Origin: Streptomyces griseosporeus
GTDB taxonomy: Bacteria; Actinomycetota; Actinomycetes; Streptomycetales; Streptomycetaceae
Direction of reading: 5' to 3'
NCBI RefSeq assembly: GCF_014656055.1
Contig: NZ_BNBR01000001.1
Location: forward strand, 248,001 to 312,000
Length of the DNA: 64,000 nucleotides
Shown in pieces: positions 45,375 to 54,336 of this stretch (within the stretch, counting starts at the first letter, position 1; each line of letters opens with the position of its first letter). The position numbers were made by a program, and so were the translations under genes. The notes beneath the pieces were generated by a model. That model saw only the letters and a list, made by a program, of their open reading frames with translations, ran no database searches and was not told the origin of the DNA.

Positions 45375-46498
45375 ACGCCCTCGCCCCCCACCCTGCCCTG
45401 GAGCCCGTGACCCTGGCCGGCGCCAAGCTGGCGAACCGGCTCGCCGTCGCTCCGATGACCCGAGTCTCTGCCCGTGAGGACGGCACGCCCACCGAAGCGA
45501 TGGCCCGCTACTACTCCGCCTTCGCCTCGGGCGGCTTCGGCCTGGTCATCACCGAGGGCACGTACACCGACGACCGGCACAGCCAGGGCTACTTCTTCCA
45601 GCCGGGGATCGTGACCGAGTCACATGTCCGGGCCTGGCGGGCTGTCGCCGAGTCGATCCAGGCAGGCGGCGCCCGTGCGGTCATGCAGCTGATGCACGCG
45701 GGCGCGCTCTCCCAGGGCAACCGGTTCCGCACGGACACGGTGGGACCGTCGGCGGTTCCGCCCAAGGGTCGGATGATGCCCGAGTACGGCGGGTCCGGCC
45801 GATGGCCCACGCCTCGCGCCATGACCGACGACGACATCGAGACAGCCGTACAGGGTTTCGTTTCCGCTGCCGTGAACGCGCGGGAAGCCGGGTTCGACGG
45901 TGTCGAGGTCCACGCGGCCAACGGATACCTGCTCGACCAGTTCCTGACGGACTACACGAACCTGCGCACCGACTCCTACGGGGGCCCGGTGGCCAACCGG
46001 ATCAGGCTGACGGCACACGTCACCGAGCGCATCCGGGCCCGCATTCCCGACGAGGACTTCTGGATCGGTGTGCGGCTCTCCCAGACCAAGGTCAACGACT
46101 TCCACCACCGATGGGCCGGAGCCGCGGACGCCCGCGTCGTGTTCACGTCGCTGGCGAAGGCCGGCGCCAGTTACCTGCACATCGCGAGCGAGGGCCGGGA
46201 CTGGATCGAGACCGCACGGCTCGACAGCGGCGACACGATCACCGCTCTGGCGAAGAAGGTCACCGGACTTCCCGTGATCGCCAACGGCGGTATGCACGAC
46301 CTCGACCAGGCGGCCCGGCTCCTCGAAGGAGGTCACGCCGATCTCCTCTCCCTCGGACGAGGAGCCCTGGCCAACCCCGATCTCCCGAACCGGGTGGCCG
46401 GCGGACACGACCTGGACGCGTTCGACCATGCCATGCTCCAGCCGCGAGCCTCGCTGGACAATGCCGAACAGTGGCGGCGTCGGAACATGAGCGCCTGA
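45371..46498 (+). CDS. Old yellow enzyme-type NADH:flavin oxidoreductase
   Basis: FMN-dependent TIM-barrel oxidoreductase of 375 residues. Seen: LANRLAVAPMTRVSAREDGT, GFGLVITEGTYTDDRHSQGY, AVMQLMHAGALSQGN, the active-site pattern GFDGVEVHAANGYLLDQFLT, and the phosphate-binding GLPVIANGGMHDLDQAA with ADLLSLGRGALANPD. The family reduces activated C=C bonds or demethylates. Its place between DUF1989 and deacetylase/amidase genes suggests a reductive step on an unsaturated N-heterocycle, which is inference. Confidence 0.9.
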   Translation: MNALAPHPALEPVTLAGAKLANRLAVAPMTRVSAREDGTPTEAMARYYSAFASGGFGLVITEGTYTDDRHSQGYFFQPGIVTESHVRAWRAVAESIQAGGARAVMQLMHAGALSQGNRFRTDTVGPSAVPPKGRMMPEYGGSGRWPTPRAMTDDDIETAVQGFVSAAVNAREAGFDGVEVHAANGYLLDQFLTDYTNLRTDSYGGPVANRIRLTAHVTERIRARIPDEDFWIGVRLSQTKVNDFHHRWAGAADARVVFTSLAKAGASYLHIASEGRDWIETARLDSGDTITALAKKVTGLPVIANGGMHDLDQAARLLEGGHADLLSLGRGALANPDLPNRVAGGHDLDAFDHAMLQPRASLDNAEQWRRRNMSA

Positions 46499-46562
46499 GC
46501 AAGCCACCCACCCCACTTCACCGGCCGGCACCGCTGTGCCGGCCGGGCCGAGGAGCCGAAGC

Positions 46563-47414
46563 ATGGACCATTCCTGGCGCGGCCGGGCCGCCGCCGTCGC
46601 AACGCTGACCTTCGACGTGGACGCGGAGGCACCGATCCTCGCGCACGGGGCGCACTACGCCACTCATGCGTCGACCATGTCCCACCAGTCCTACGGGCCG
46701 GACGTCGGCGTACCGAGAATTCTCGACCTGCTCGACGAGACCGGCGTTCCCGCGACGTTCTTCGTGCCGGGCTGGGTGGCGGAACAGCGCCCGGGGCTCG
46801 CCGCTTCCATCGTCGAACGCGGTCACGAGGTCGCGCACCACTCCTACAGTCATCGTCCGCCGACGGAGATGACCGCCGACGAGGAACGTGCGGACTTCGA
46901 GCGTGCCATGGAAGTGTTCGCCGCCCAGGACATCCCGATCGCCGGGCACCGCGCCGCCAACTGGTCGTCGACGTGGCTGACCTCGTCCCTGGTGGCGGAG
47001 TACGGCTTGCTCTACGACTCCTCCCTCATGGGCGACGACCGCCCCTACGCCCTGCGGACCGAGGCGGGCACGATCGTGGAGCTGCCCGTGCACTGGTCCC
47101 TCGACGACTGGGAGCAGTACGCCTTCCTGCCCGCACCGCACATCGGGTCCGTGATCGAGTCCCCGCGCAAGGTGCTGGAGATGTGGACGGACGAGCTGGA
47201 CGCCATGAGGCACTACGGCTGCTTGTTCAACCTCACCAACCATCCGTTCCTGACCGGCCGTCCCTCACGGGCCGTGGCCCTGCGCAAGCTCATCGAGCAC
47301 GCGCGGGAACGCGGCGACGTGCACTTCGCTCGCTGCTCGGACGTCGCACGCGCCGCGCGAGCCGATACATCGCTTCCCCTGCGGAGCCCGGTTCCGCCCA
47401 AGCCGGCCGATTGA
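46563..47414 (+). CDS. Polysaccharide deacetylase-fold hydrolase (PuuE/allantoinase-like)
   Basis: NodB-fold metal-dependent amidohydrolase of 283 residues. TLTFDVDAEAP has the catalytic Asp and first metal Asp, EVAHHSYSHRPPTEM has the HxxxH metal pair, and IAGHRAANWSSTWL has the Arg/Trp of the family. VPATFFVPGWVAEQRP and the C-terminal LFNLTNHPFLTGRPSRAVAL are typical of the cytosolic branch that includes PuuE allantoinase rather than secreted chitin deacetylases; no signal peptide is present. GAGGAG precedes the ATG. Context supports a ring amide rather than a polysaccharide as substrate. Confidence 0.85.
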   Translation: MDHSWRGRAAAVATLTFDVDAEAPILAHGAHYATHASTMSHQSYGPDVGVPRILDLLDETGVPATFFVPGWVAEQRPGLAASIVERGHEVAHHSYSHRPPTEMTADEERADFERAMEVFAAQDIPIAGHRAANWSSTWLTSSLVAEYGLLYDSSLMGDDRPYALRTEAGTIVELPVHWSLDDWEQYAFLPAPHIGSVIESPRKVLEMWTDELDAMRHYGCLFNLTNHPFLTGRPSRAVALRKLIEHARERGDVHFARCSDVARAARADTSLPLRSPVPPKPAD

Positions 47415-47440
47415 TCACCGAGCTCCAGCGAGGCCACACC

Positions 47441-48754
47441 ATGAGTGAGATCGAAGCACTGGCCGCGGCACTGCGCGCCGGCGAGACGACCGCCGAAGCA
47501 CTCGCCCGGCGCAGCCTTGCTCGCATCGCGGACCGGAACGGCGAACTCGGTGCCTTCGCCTTCGTCGACCACGAGGGGGCGGCAAGTGCCGCGCGCCGTG
47601 CGGACGATGAGCTGCGCAACGGCATCGACCGCGGACCGCTGCACGGCATTCCGGTGGCGGTGAAGGACCTCATCGATGTCAAGGGGCTGCCCGCAACGCG
47701 GGGTTCCGCTCACTTCGCCGGCCACCGGGCCGCCGACGATGCGACGTGCGTACGGCGTCTGCGGTCGGCCGGAGCGGTGATCATCGGCACCACCGTCACC
47801 CACGAATTCGGCTACGGCCCCACCGGCGACCGAGGTCGGCACGGTCCGGCCAGAAATCCCCGCGACCCGCGCCGCATGGCCGGTGGCTCCAGCGGCGGCA
47901 GCGCGGCGGCCGTCGCCTCGCACATGGTGCCGGTCGCGCTGGGCACGGACACGGGAGGCTCCGCGCGGATCCCCGCGGCGCTGTGCGGCATCGCCGGTTA
48001 CAAACCGGCGTTCGGACGGCTGCCGAGCGAGGGGGTGTTCCCTCTCGCGCCCAGCCTTGATCACGTGGGTGTGCTAGGTGTCACCGCCAGGGATTGTCGT
48101 CTGGTCGTCGAGGCGTTGGCCCCTGAGCGTCCCGTGCCACGCGGTGCCCTAGCGGCCGTCGCGCGGATCGGCTGGCTCGAAGCGGCCGCCCATGCTCCAG
48201 TGACGCCGGCGGTGGCGGACGTGACACGGCGCGCGCTGTCGCACCACGACGTGGCGCAGGTGGCGTGCGACGCGCTGGATGCCGTGTGGGAGACGTTCAG
48301 CGCCATCCAGAACAGTGAGGCGTTCGCCACGCACGCCGACCGGGTCCGTGAGCACCCGGAACTCTTCGATGCCGAGGTCCTCGACCGGCTGCGGGAGGCA
48401 TCCAAGACTCCTGGATGGCGCTATGTCCGGGCACTGCACGCACGTGAGACGGCCCGACGGTCCGTCAACGGCGTGTTCGATCGGTTCGACCTGCTGGCCT
48501 CGCCCACCGTCGGCATCACGGCGCCACAGCTCGGCCGGCGGGAGGTCACGGTCAGCGGTTCGTCCCGCTCCGTGCGCAGCGCGCTCCTGGCCCTCACGAG
48601 TCCGTGGAACGTTCTGGGTTTTCCCGCGCTCAGTGTTCCCGCCGGCTGCGTGGACGGCCTGCCCGTGGGCCTGCAACTCGTGTGCCCACCGGATCGCGAG
48701 GATCTGCTGTTCGCCGTGGCCGACGGCGTTGCGGCGTCGGTCGCCGAGACCTGA
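47441..48754 (+). CDS. Amidase signature-family amidase
   Basis: 437-residue Ser-cisSer-Lys amidohydrolase. The catalytic Lys is in GIPVAVKDLIDVKGLPATRG. The Gly/Ser signature is RRMAGGSSGGSAAAVASHMV, and the nucleophile region is ALGTDTGGSARIPAALCGIA. DLLASPTVGITAPQLGR and GFPALSVPAG close the fold. The start ATG 47441 follows the deacetylase stop by 26 bases. It probably releases ammonia or splits a carbamoyl-type amide late in the pathway of this operon. Confidence 0.9.
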   Translation: MSEIEALAAALRAGETTAEALARRSLARIADRNGELGAFAFVDHEGAASAARRADDELRNGIDRGPLHGIPVAVKDLIDVKGLPATRGSAHFAGHRAADDATCVRRLRSAGAVIIGTTVTHEFGYGPTGDRGRHGPARNPRDPRRMAGGSSGGSAAAVASHMVPVALGTDTGGSARIPAALCGIAGYKPAFGRLPSEGVFPLAPSLDHVGVLGVTARDCRLVVEALAPERPVPRGALAAVARIGWLEAAAHAPVTPAVADVTRRALSHHDVAQVACDALDAVWETFSAIQNSEAFATHADRVREHPELFDAEVLDRLREASKTPGWRYVRALHARETARRSVNGVFDRFDLLASPTVGITAPQLGRREVTVSGSSRSVRSALLALTSPWNVLGFPALSVPAGCVDGLPVGLQLVCPPDREDLLFAVADGVAASVAET

Positions 48755-48784
48755 CAGGAAGGGACGGGCCGCCGGAAGGTCGCC

Positions 48785-49573
48785 TCAGGCGCGTTGCAAC
48801 CAGTCGCGGTCCAGGCGGTCGGCCAGACCGGCGGCGGTGAAGGCGGCCTCCAGTTCGTCGCGGCCTTCGGTGAAGTGGGCCCAGCTGTCGTGATGGACGG
48901 GTACGACGCGGCGGGCGTCGAGTATCCGGGTGGCTTCGGCGGCCTGGGCGCTGTCCAGGACGAGCGGGTTGTTGTCGAAGAGCATCGGGAAGCGGGGTGC
49001 GCCCGCGAACAGGACGGCTGTGTCCACCGGGGCGAAGCGTTCGGCGATCTCCTTTACGGCGTCGAGGGAGGCGTTGTCGCCGCTGACATAGACCGTGGGC
49101 AGACCCTCGCCGGTGAGGACGAAGCCGACGACCTGGCCGGTGTACGGCTCGACCGCCTCGCGCGGGCCGGGCCCGTGCACGGCGGGCACACCCATGACGG
49201 TGAGGGTGCCGCCCCCGGGGCGCTCCAGTTCGACCGTCTCCCAGTCGGCCAGGCCCTTCGCCTCTTTCCCGAGGCGTTGGGCGCCGCCGGGGGTGGTCAG
49301 GGTGAGGGGGATGTCGGCGAGCAGGGCCCGGCCGGAGGTGTCGAGGTTGTCGGCGTGCTCGTCGTGGGAGAGCAGGACGACGTCGACGCGGCCGAGGTCG
49401 GCGGGGGTGGCGGTGGAGGGGGCGGTCTTGGTCAGGGTCGGGCCGGCCGAGGGGTAGTCGCCGGGGCCGTCGAACGTCGGGTCGGTCAGGAAGCGCAGGC
49501 CGCCGTACTCGAACAGGGCGGTCGGACCGCCGAAGGTGCGGACCGGGAACGAGTCGCCGTTGAGCTGGGACAT
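48785..49573 (-). CDS. MBL-fold metallo-hydrolase
   Basis: 262 residues of the UlaG-like beta-lactamase fold: GGPTALFEYGGLRFLTDPTF, the metal motif LLSHDEHADNLDTSGRALL (HxEHxD), GVPAVHGPGPREAVEP, TVYVSGDNASLDAVKEIA, and ARRVVPVHHDSWAHFTEGRD. The start ATG 49573 has GGAG six bases upstream. It is divergent from the CGNR protein gene, with an AT-richer 84-base gap. Confidence 0.88.
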   Translation of the reverse strand: MSQLNGDSFPVRTFGGPTALFEYGGLRFLTDPTFDGPGDYPSAGPTLTKTAPSTATPADLGRVDVVLLSHDEHADNLDTSGRALLADIPLTLTTPGGAQRLGKEAKGLADWETVELERPGGGTLTVMGVPAVHGPGPREAVEPYTGQVVGFVLTGEGLPTVYVSGDNASLDAVKEIAERFAPVDTAVLFAGAPRFPMLFDNNPLVLDSAQAAEATRILDARRVVPVHHDSWAHFTEGRDELEAAFTAAGLADRLDRDWLQRA

Positions 49574-49657
49574 CACATCTCCGCTTCTCACGAAAAAATG
49601 CCGCGTTTAACGTGAGGCCAGGCTAGGCGGGCGTCACGGAAAAACGCAAGGGCTACC

Positions 49658-50275
49658 ATGAGAGGCATGGATGATGTGCCGGCCACCGACGCAGCGCAGG
49701 CCGCTCTGCCTCCGGCTCCAGGTGCCGACCGGTACCGTTCCCTGGATTTCGCCGACACCGCCGCGACCCTGCCCGCCGGTCAGAGCTACGACCTGCTCGC
49801 CGCCCCGGAATCCGCCATGCGCTGGCTCGCCGCCCACGAGCTGACCGCCCCGGACGTGCGGTTGTACGAGGTGTGCGCCCGGCGGATGCGCACGCTGCGG
49901 GCGCATGTACGCGCCTTGTTCGCCGCCCGCGTCGACGGCACCACCCCGCCCGAGGAATCACTGCGCGCGGTGAACGAGGCACTCACGGCCGTACCCACCG
50001 CGCCCCTGCTCGCCTGGGACGGCGCCCAAGGACCGCGTCGCATTCACGCACACCCCACCGACCGCGCCGTCAACCACGCGCTGGCGACCCTCGCGGCCGA
50101 CGCCGCCGACCTGCTCACCGGTCCCGACGCCGGCATCCTCGCCGCCTGCGGCTCCCCGCCCTGCGACCGGTTCCTGTTGCGCACGCACGGCCGGCGCCAC
50201 TGGTGCTCCACCCGCTGCGGCGACCGCGCCCGCGCCGCCCGCGCCTACGCCCGGCGCAGCGGCACCCCGAGCTGA
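49658..50275 (+). CDS. CGNR zinc-finger / ABATE domain protein
   Basis: 205 residues. The N-terminal ABATE-type region has SLDFADTAATLPAGQSYDLL, and the C-terminal zinc finger is SPPCDRFLLRTHGRRHWCST followed by RCGDRARAARAYAR. In this family the second motif is usually CGNR; here it is CGDR. Such proteins are putative DNA-binding regulators that often control a divergent neighbour, here the MBL-fold hydrolase. AAGGG lies six bases before the ATG. Confidence 0.87.
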   Translation: MRGMDDVPATDAAQAALPPAPGADRYRSLDFADTAATLPAGQSYDLLAAPESAMRWLAAHELTAPDVRLYEVCARRMRTLRAHVRALFAARVDGTTPPEESLRAVNEALTAVPTAPLLAWDGAQGPRRIHAHPTDRAVNHALATLAADAADLLTGPDAGILAACGSPPCDRFLLRTHGRRHWCSTRCGDRARAARAYARRSGTPS

Positions 50276-50289
50276 CCCACCACACGTCT

Positions 50290-50331
50290 CGTGCCGGCCG
50301 CGGCCCCTCGTCGAAGGCTGCGGCCGGCACG
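50290..50331. terminator. Bidirectional terminator hairpin
   Basis: Perfect 12-base arms CGTGCCGGCCGC (50290-50301) and GCGGCCGGCACG (50320-50331) with an 18-base loop, between the converging CGNR and chitinase genes. Confidence 0.75.
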
Positions 50332-50353
50332 GTCGCCCTGTGTTCCGGGAGGT

Positions 50354-51877
50354 TCAGCAGGCGCCGAGGTCCTGCCAGACGCCCCACTCGCCGGTGGTGC
50401 CGGGCTCCTCACCCGTCGTCCACCACTTGGCCTTCCAGGCGTGGCCCTTGTGCGAGACCCTCTGGCCGCCGGTGTACACCTTGTCCTTGACCCAGGGGGC
50501 GTCGGTGCACTGGTTGCCGGAGCCGCCGGTGACGGTCAGGGAGTACGTGGCCGAGTGGCTGCCCGAGGTGCCCGCCCCGGTCACGGTGACCGTGTAGGTG
50601 CCCGACGCCGCGGCCGAGGTGGTGGCCAGGGTGAGAGTCGAGCTACCCCCCGCGGTGACCGACGCCGGGCTGAGCGAGGCGGTGACGCCCGCCGGGGTTC
50701 CGCTGACGCTGAGCCGCACACTCTGGGCGTCACCCTTGGTCACGGCCGTCTTGACGGTGGCAGTGACGGACTGGCCGGCCGTGACGGTCGCGGAGGCCGG
50801 GGTGAGCGCGACGGAGAAGTCGTTGGACGGGGTGCTGGTGCCGTCGGTGAACGGCGCGAAGATGTGCGTGAAGTCCCACGTGTTCTGCTGGATGCCCGAG
50901 CAGTTGTCCGCGGCCGCGCCGCCCGGGCAGCCGCCGTTGTCCCGCTGCAGTGCCCAGAAAGACAGCGTGTTGATGCCCTTGGCGACCGCCCAGTCGTACA
51001 CGGTCCGGGCGTTGGCCAGGGTGAAGGTCTCCGCCTTGCCGAAGTCGTCGACGCCCGGCATCTCGGTAACGCCGACCATGTTCCACAGCTGGGCCGCCGA
51101 CTTGCCCGGGTACAGCTCGGCGAGCAGGTCGTACAGGCCCTGGGCGGCGGTCTGGGTGTCCTGCGCCATGTCGTGGGGCTGGTTGTCGTAGTAGTCGAAC
51201 GTCATGAGGTTGACGACGTCGACCCGTGTGCCGTTGGCGACCGCGTTGCGCAGCAGCGCCTCGCCGTTGTCCGCGAGGCCGTGCGTGGTGGTCGGCAGGG
51301 TGTAGGAGATCTCGACCTTGCGCCCGTTGGCCGCCGCCCAGTCCTGGACCAGCTTGATGGCCTTGTTGCGGCGGTCGATGGCGGCGGTGTTGTCGAGCGA
51401 GTCGACCTCGATGTCCATGTCGAGCCGCGAGATGTCGTAGGTGGTGATGACCTTCTCGTACGCGGCGGCGATCTGCTGCACGTCCGTGCAGCTGTCGGCG
51501 ATCTCGGTCCCGGTGGTGTCGGCCGTGTAGCCCCCGAACGAGGGGATGACGTCACCGCCGGCCGCCTGGATCGTCTTGATGTCGGCGCCGAAGGACGAGG
51601 CGGCGATCGGCATGCTCGTGTCGCCGTTCCAGTACGGCGTGCAGGAGCCCTTGGTGGCGGTCTGCAGGAACGCCATGGTCAGGTGCTTGGCGCCCGACTG
51701 GGCGGAGAGGGCGGCGGGGCTCTCGCCGGTCCATGCTTCGAAGTAGGGGGCGAAGACGTGGTGCGGCAGGGGCGTCGCGGCCTGGGCGGTGCCGGCACCC
51801 GTGAGGGCGAGGCCCACGGCGGCGGCCGCGGTGGCGGCTGCGGCGAGGGCAGCGTGGAAGGAACGCACTCGTCTCAT
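50354..51877 (-). CDS. Secreted GH18 chitinase with C-terminal chitin-binding domain
   Basis: 507 residues. Signal peptide 1-33 (ends AQAA). GH18 barrel about 38-340 with the catalytic Glu in ISRLDMDIEVDSLDN (DxxDxDxE-type motif), plus VVNLMTFDYYDNQPHDMAQD and LSFWALQRDNGGCPGGAAAD. A beta-sandwich linker domain (about 350-450; DFSVALTPASATVTAGQSVT) precedes a CBM5/12-type domain (VKDKVYTGGQRVSHKGHAWK, GEWGVWQDLGAC). This last domain is nearly the same as that of the LPMO encoded divergently. DasR-like sites lie upstream of the start. Confidence 0.94.
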   Translation of the reverse strand: MRRVRSFHAALAAAATAAAAVGLALTGAGTAQAATPLPHHVFAPYFEAWTGESPAALSAQSGAKHLTMAFLQTATKGSCTPYWNGDTSMPIAASSFGADIKTIQAAGGDVIPSFGGYTADTTGTEIADSCTDVQQIAAAYEKVITTYDISRLDMDIEVDSLDNTAAIDRRNKAIKLVQDWAAANGRKVEISYTLPTTTHGLADNGEALLRNAVANGTRVDVVNLMTFDYYDNQPHDMAQDTQTAAQGLYDLLAELYPGKSAAQLWNMVGVTEMPGVDDFGKAETFTLANARTVYDWAVAKGINTLSFWALQRDNGGCPGGAAADNCSGIQQNTWDFTHIFAPFTDGTSTPSNDFSVALTPASATVTAGQSVTATVKTAVTKGDAQSVRLSVSGTPAGVTASLSPASVTAGGSSTLTLATTSAAASGTYTVTVTGAGTSGSHSATYSLTVTGGSGNQCTDAPWVKDKVYTGGQRVSHKGHAWKAKWWTTGEEPGTTGEWGVWQDLGAC

Positions 51878-51971
51878 GTCAGTCCAGGTGTGGGGAGGGA
51901 ATGGCGGATGTCCGCGCTGGGACGGGGAGTTGCCGCCTACTGGGATAGCGGCCGCCGCGAGAGCGGGTCAA

Positions 51972-51999
51972 TGGTCTGAACCAAGAATGGACTAGACCC
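51972..51999. promoter_or_regulatory. Two dre-like DasR sites upstream of the chitinase gene
   Basis: TGGTCTGAACCA (51972-51983) and TGGACTAGACCC (51988-51999), each close to the DasR responsive element core TGGTCTAGACCA, 16 bases apart. Paired 12-base repeats of this type are known in Streptomyces chitinase promoters. They would give N-acetylglucosamine-responsive control. Confidence 0.7.
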
Positions 52000-52205
52000 C
52001 TTGGGAGTCGCCGGGCCCCCTTTGCCTGTACAGGGCACCCGTCGGCGGACTGGACCACGCTCGAACGTTCAACCAGGGCGCGTCACCAGGGCGTCACCGC
52101 CGGCTCGCCGCCGTTCTCGCTGGTGCGCCCGCCGCGGCATGGTGTTTCTGAAGGCATTTCCTGGACTTCCGAACAGTCAACCTTGACCGGGCCGAGCGTG
52201 GAGCT

Positions 52206-52219
52206 ATGGTCTAGACCTT
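52206..52219. promoter_or_regulatory. dre-like DasR site upstream of the LPMO gene
   Basis: ATGGTCTAGACCTT, with a perfect GGTCTAGACC palindrome at 52208-52217, 41 bases before the LPMO start. Strong match to the DasR element. Confidence 0.75.
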
Positions 52220-52260
52220 GTCGCGGTCAGATGCAGATGCAGACATGAAAGGGACCTGGC

Positions 52261-52977
52261 ATGAACATGAAAAGACGTGCGGCCGTCACGATCGGTGCGC
52301 TGGTCGCTCCCGTGCTCGCCGTCAGCCTCCCGGCGAGCACGGCAAGCGCCCACGGCTGGGTGACGCTGCCCACGAGCCGGCAGCAGCAGTGCGCCGACGG
52401 CGTCGTCGACTGCGGCCAGATCAAGTACGAACCGCAGAGTGTCGAGGGCCCCAAGGGCCTGCGGAGTTGCAGCGGCGGTCATGCCGAGTACGCCGAGCTG
52501 GACGACGAGAGCAAGAGCTGGAAGGTCACCCCGGTCGGCACGACGGCGACCTTCACGTGGCACAACACGGCCCGGCACGCCACCGCGAACTGGCAGTACT
52601 TCATCGGTGGCCAGAAGATCGCCGAGTTCGACGGTCACAACCAGCAGCCGGCCGCGGACGTGAGCCAGCAGGTGAACTTCGGCGGCTTCACGGGCCGTCA
52701 GAAGGTGCTCGCCGTCTGGAACATCGCCGACACCGCGAACGCGTTCTACTCCTGCGTCGACGTCAACATCGGCGGAGGCAGCGGCGGCGGCACGGGAGGC
52801 GGCGACGGAGGCGGCGGCACCTGCACCACACCGACCTGGGACGCCACACGGGTCTACCACGGTGGTGACACCGTGTCGTACGGCGGGCACACCTGGCGCG
52901 CCAAGTGGTGGGTGACGGGCGACAAGCCGGGCACCACCGGCGAGTGGGGTGTCTGGGAAGACCTGGGAGCCTGCTAG
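52261..52977 (+). CDS. AA10 lytic polysaccharide monooxygenase with chitin-binding domain
   Basis: Copper enzyme that oxidatively cleaves crystalline chitin; 238 residues. The signal peptide ends TASA, so the mature protein starts HGWVTLPTSR with the N-terminal His of the copper brace. The second His is in TWHNTARHATANWQYF. The catalytic domain runs to about 170, followed by a Gly/Ser linker and a CBM5/12 (RVYHGGDTVSYGGHTWRAKW, GEWGVWEDLGAC). It is divergent from the GH18 chitinase and probably induced with it. Confidence 0.94.
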   Translation: MNMKRRAAVTIGALVAPVLAVSLPASTASAHGWVTLPTSRQQQCADGVVDCGQIKYEPQSVEGPKGLRSCSGGHAEYAELDDESKSWKVTPVGTTATFTWHNTARHATANWQYFIGGQKIAEFDGHNQQPAADVSQQVNFGGFTGRQKVLAVWNIADTANAFYSCVDVNIGGGSGGGTGGGDGGGGTCTTPTWDATRVYHGGDTVSYGGHTWRAKWWVTGDKPGTTGEWGVWEDLGAC

Positions 52978-53032
52978 CCGGCCGGGCGTGCGAGGATCTG
53001 GCGGTCGGATCAGCACACTTCGAAGGATGGCT

Positions 53033-53584
53033 ATGTTCGCGATGTCCCTGGGCGACGGGGCCGAGCTGCGGCCTTTGGAGCCCTGGCACGCCGAGGAGTT
53101 CCTCGCGCACATGGACCGGGGCCGCGATTTCATCGGTGCCCACATGGAACTGCCCGACCTCGCCACGGACTTGGTCTCCGCCCGCGCCTATCTCCAGCGC
53201 TACGCCGAGAAGGCGGCCTCCGACACCGGCCGGCTGTACGGCATCTGGCTCGACGGCACCCTCGTCGGTGGCGTCTCCTTCCCGCAATTCGACGCCGCCG
53301 CCGGTATCTGCGAGGTCGGCTGCTGGCTGGAGCCCGCTGCCACAGGCCGGGGCCTGGTCGTACGTGCGGCACGGGTGGTCATCGACTGGGCGTTCCGTGA
53401 ACGCGGCATCCACCGCGTGCAGTGGTTCGCGTCGCCGAAGAACACGCCCAGCATCAACGTGGCCAAGCGCCTCGGCATGACCCGCGAGGGCGTTCTGCGC
53501 GAGACCTACCTCTACCGTGGCGTCCGCCACGACGCGGAGGTCTGGTCGGTGCTGGCACCGGAATGGCAACCCCTGGCCGACTGA
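53033..53584 (+). CDS. GNAT N-acetyltransferase (RimJ/RimL type)
   Basis: 183 residues: LGDGAELRPLEPWHAEEFLA, YGIWLDGTLVGGVSFPQF, EVGCWLEPAATGRGLVVRAA (acetyl-CoA loop, where the usual GxGxx is reduced to GRGL), VQWFASPKNTPSINVAKRLG and MTREGVLRETYLYRG. This matches the ribosomal-protein-serine acetyltransferase-like group. Three in-frame ATGs lie close together; 53033 fits the GAAGG site best. Confidence 0.87.
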   Translation: MFAMSLGDGAELRPLEPWHAEEFLAHMDRGRDFIGAHMELPDLATDLVSARAYLQRYAEKAASDTGRLYGIWLDGTLVGGVSFPQFDAAAGICEVGCWLEPAATGRGLVVRAARVVIDWAFRERGIHRVQWFASPKNTPSINVAKRLGMTREGVLRETYLYRGVRHDAEVWSVLAPEWQPLAD

Positions 53585-53616
53585 GCGGACGCCGGTCCCG
53601 GCCTGGCCGGGCCGCG

Positions 53617-54252
53617 TCAGCGGCTCGGCGGTGTCGGGCTCGGCGGGGTGATCCCGTCGATCAGGTTGGACACCAGCGCGGTCACGAACGCGTCCGTGAC
53701 GGGCTCGTCCGGGATGAGCAGCCGGTGGTAGACGGCACCCCACAGCTGGTCGACGAGCACCTGGACGTCGACGTCGTCGCGGATCTCGCCCTGCTCCTGG
53801 GCGCGCCTGAGCCGCTCGCCGGCCAGGCGCCGCCGTTCGCCGGAGTACAGGGAGCGGAACGCCACGGCCAGGTCCTCGTCTGTCTGGGACTGGCCGATCA
53901 GTTCGGTCACCACCCGGCCGGCCGGGGTCGCGGTCATGACCCGCGCGAACGCGCGCAGCTGGCTCAGCAGATCGGCGCGGACGTCCCCGGTGTCCTCGAA
54001 CGCCAGGGTCTCCTCTACGGCGTGGAAGTAGCCGTCCAGGGCCAGCGCGCCCTTGGACGGCCACCACTTGTACAGCGTCGTCTTGCTGACGCCGGACAGG
54101 CGGGCCACCCGTTCGAAGGTGAGGTCGGCGATCCCCTCCCCCAGGAGGATCTCCCCCACCACGCGGAAGACGTCCGCGCGGACCTCGTCGGCGGGCCGGC
54201 GGCCGCGCCCACGGGCCGCGCGCCCGGCCACGCCCTCGGCCTGCTTCGTCAC
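53617..54252 (-). CDS. TetR-family transcriptional regulator
   Basis: 211 residues. HTH about 28-75: EILLGEGIADLTFERVARLS, GVSKTTLYKWWPSKGALALD. The C-terminal ligand domain (RADLLSQLRAFARVMTATPA, VLVDQLWGAVYHRLLIPDEP) is of the TetR_C_16-like type. GTG start with AAGGAGAG upstream. It is likely to regulate one or both SDR genes upstream on the same strand; duplicated operator-like elements lie at 56166. Confidence 0.88.
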   Translation of the reverse strand: MTKQAEGVAGRAARGRGRRPADEVRADVFRVVGEILLGEGIADLTFERVARLSGVSKTTLYKWWPSKGALALDGYFHAVEETLAFEDTGDVRADLLSQLRAFARVMTATPAGRVVTELIGQSQTDEDLAVAFRSLYSGERRRLAGERLRRAQEQGEIRDDVDVQVLVDQLWGAVYHRLLIPDEPVTDAFVTALVSNLIDGITPPSPTPPSR

Positions 54253-54336
54253 GATGTCTCTCCTTCGCTCATGGGAACCGGATCAGTGTAGGAAGCCGCG
54301 CGGCGGGGCGGGGACGCCCGTGCGGCGGAGCCGGGC

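Noticed and set aside
53597..53611. CCCGGCC/GGCCGGG hairpin between the GNAT and TetR genes as a terminator
   Set aside because: Seven-base arms with a single-base centre are too weak and too tight to support a call.
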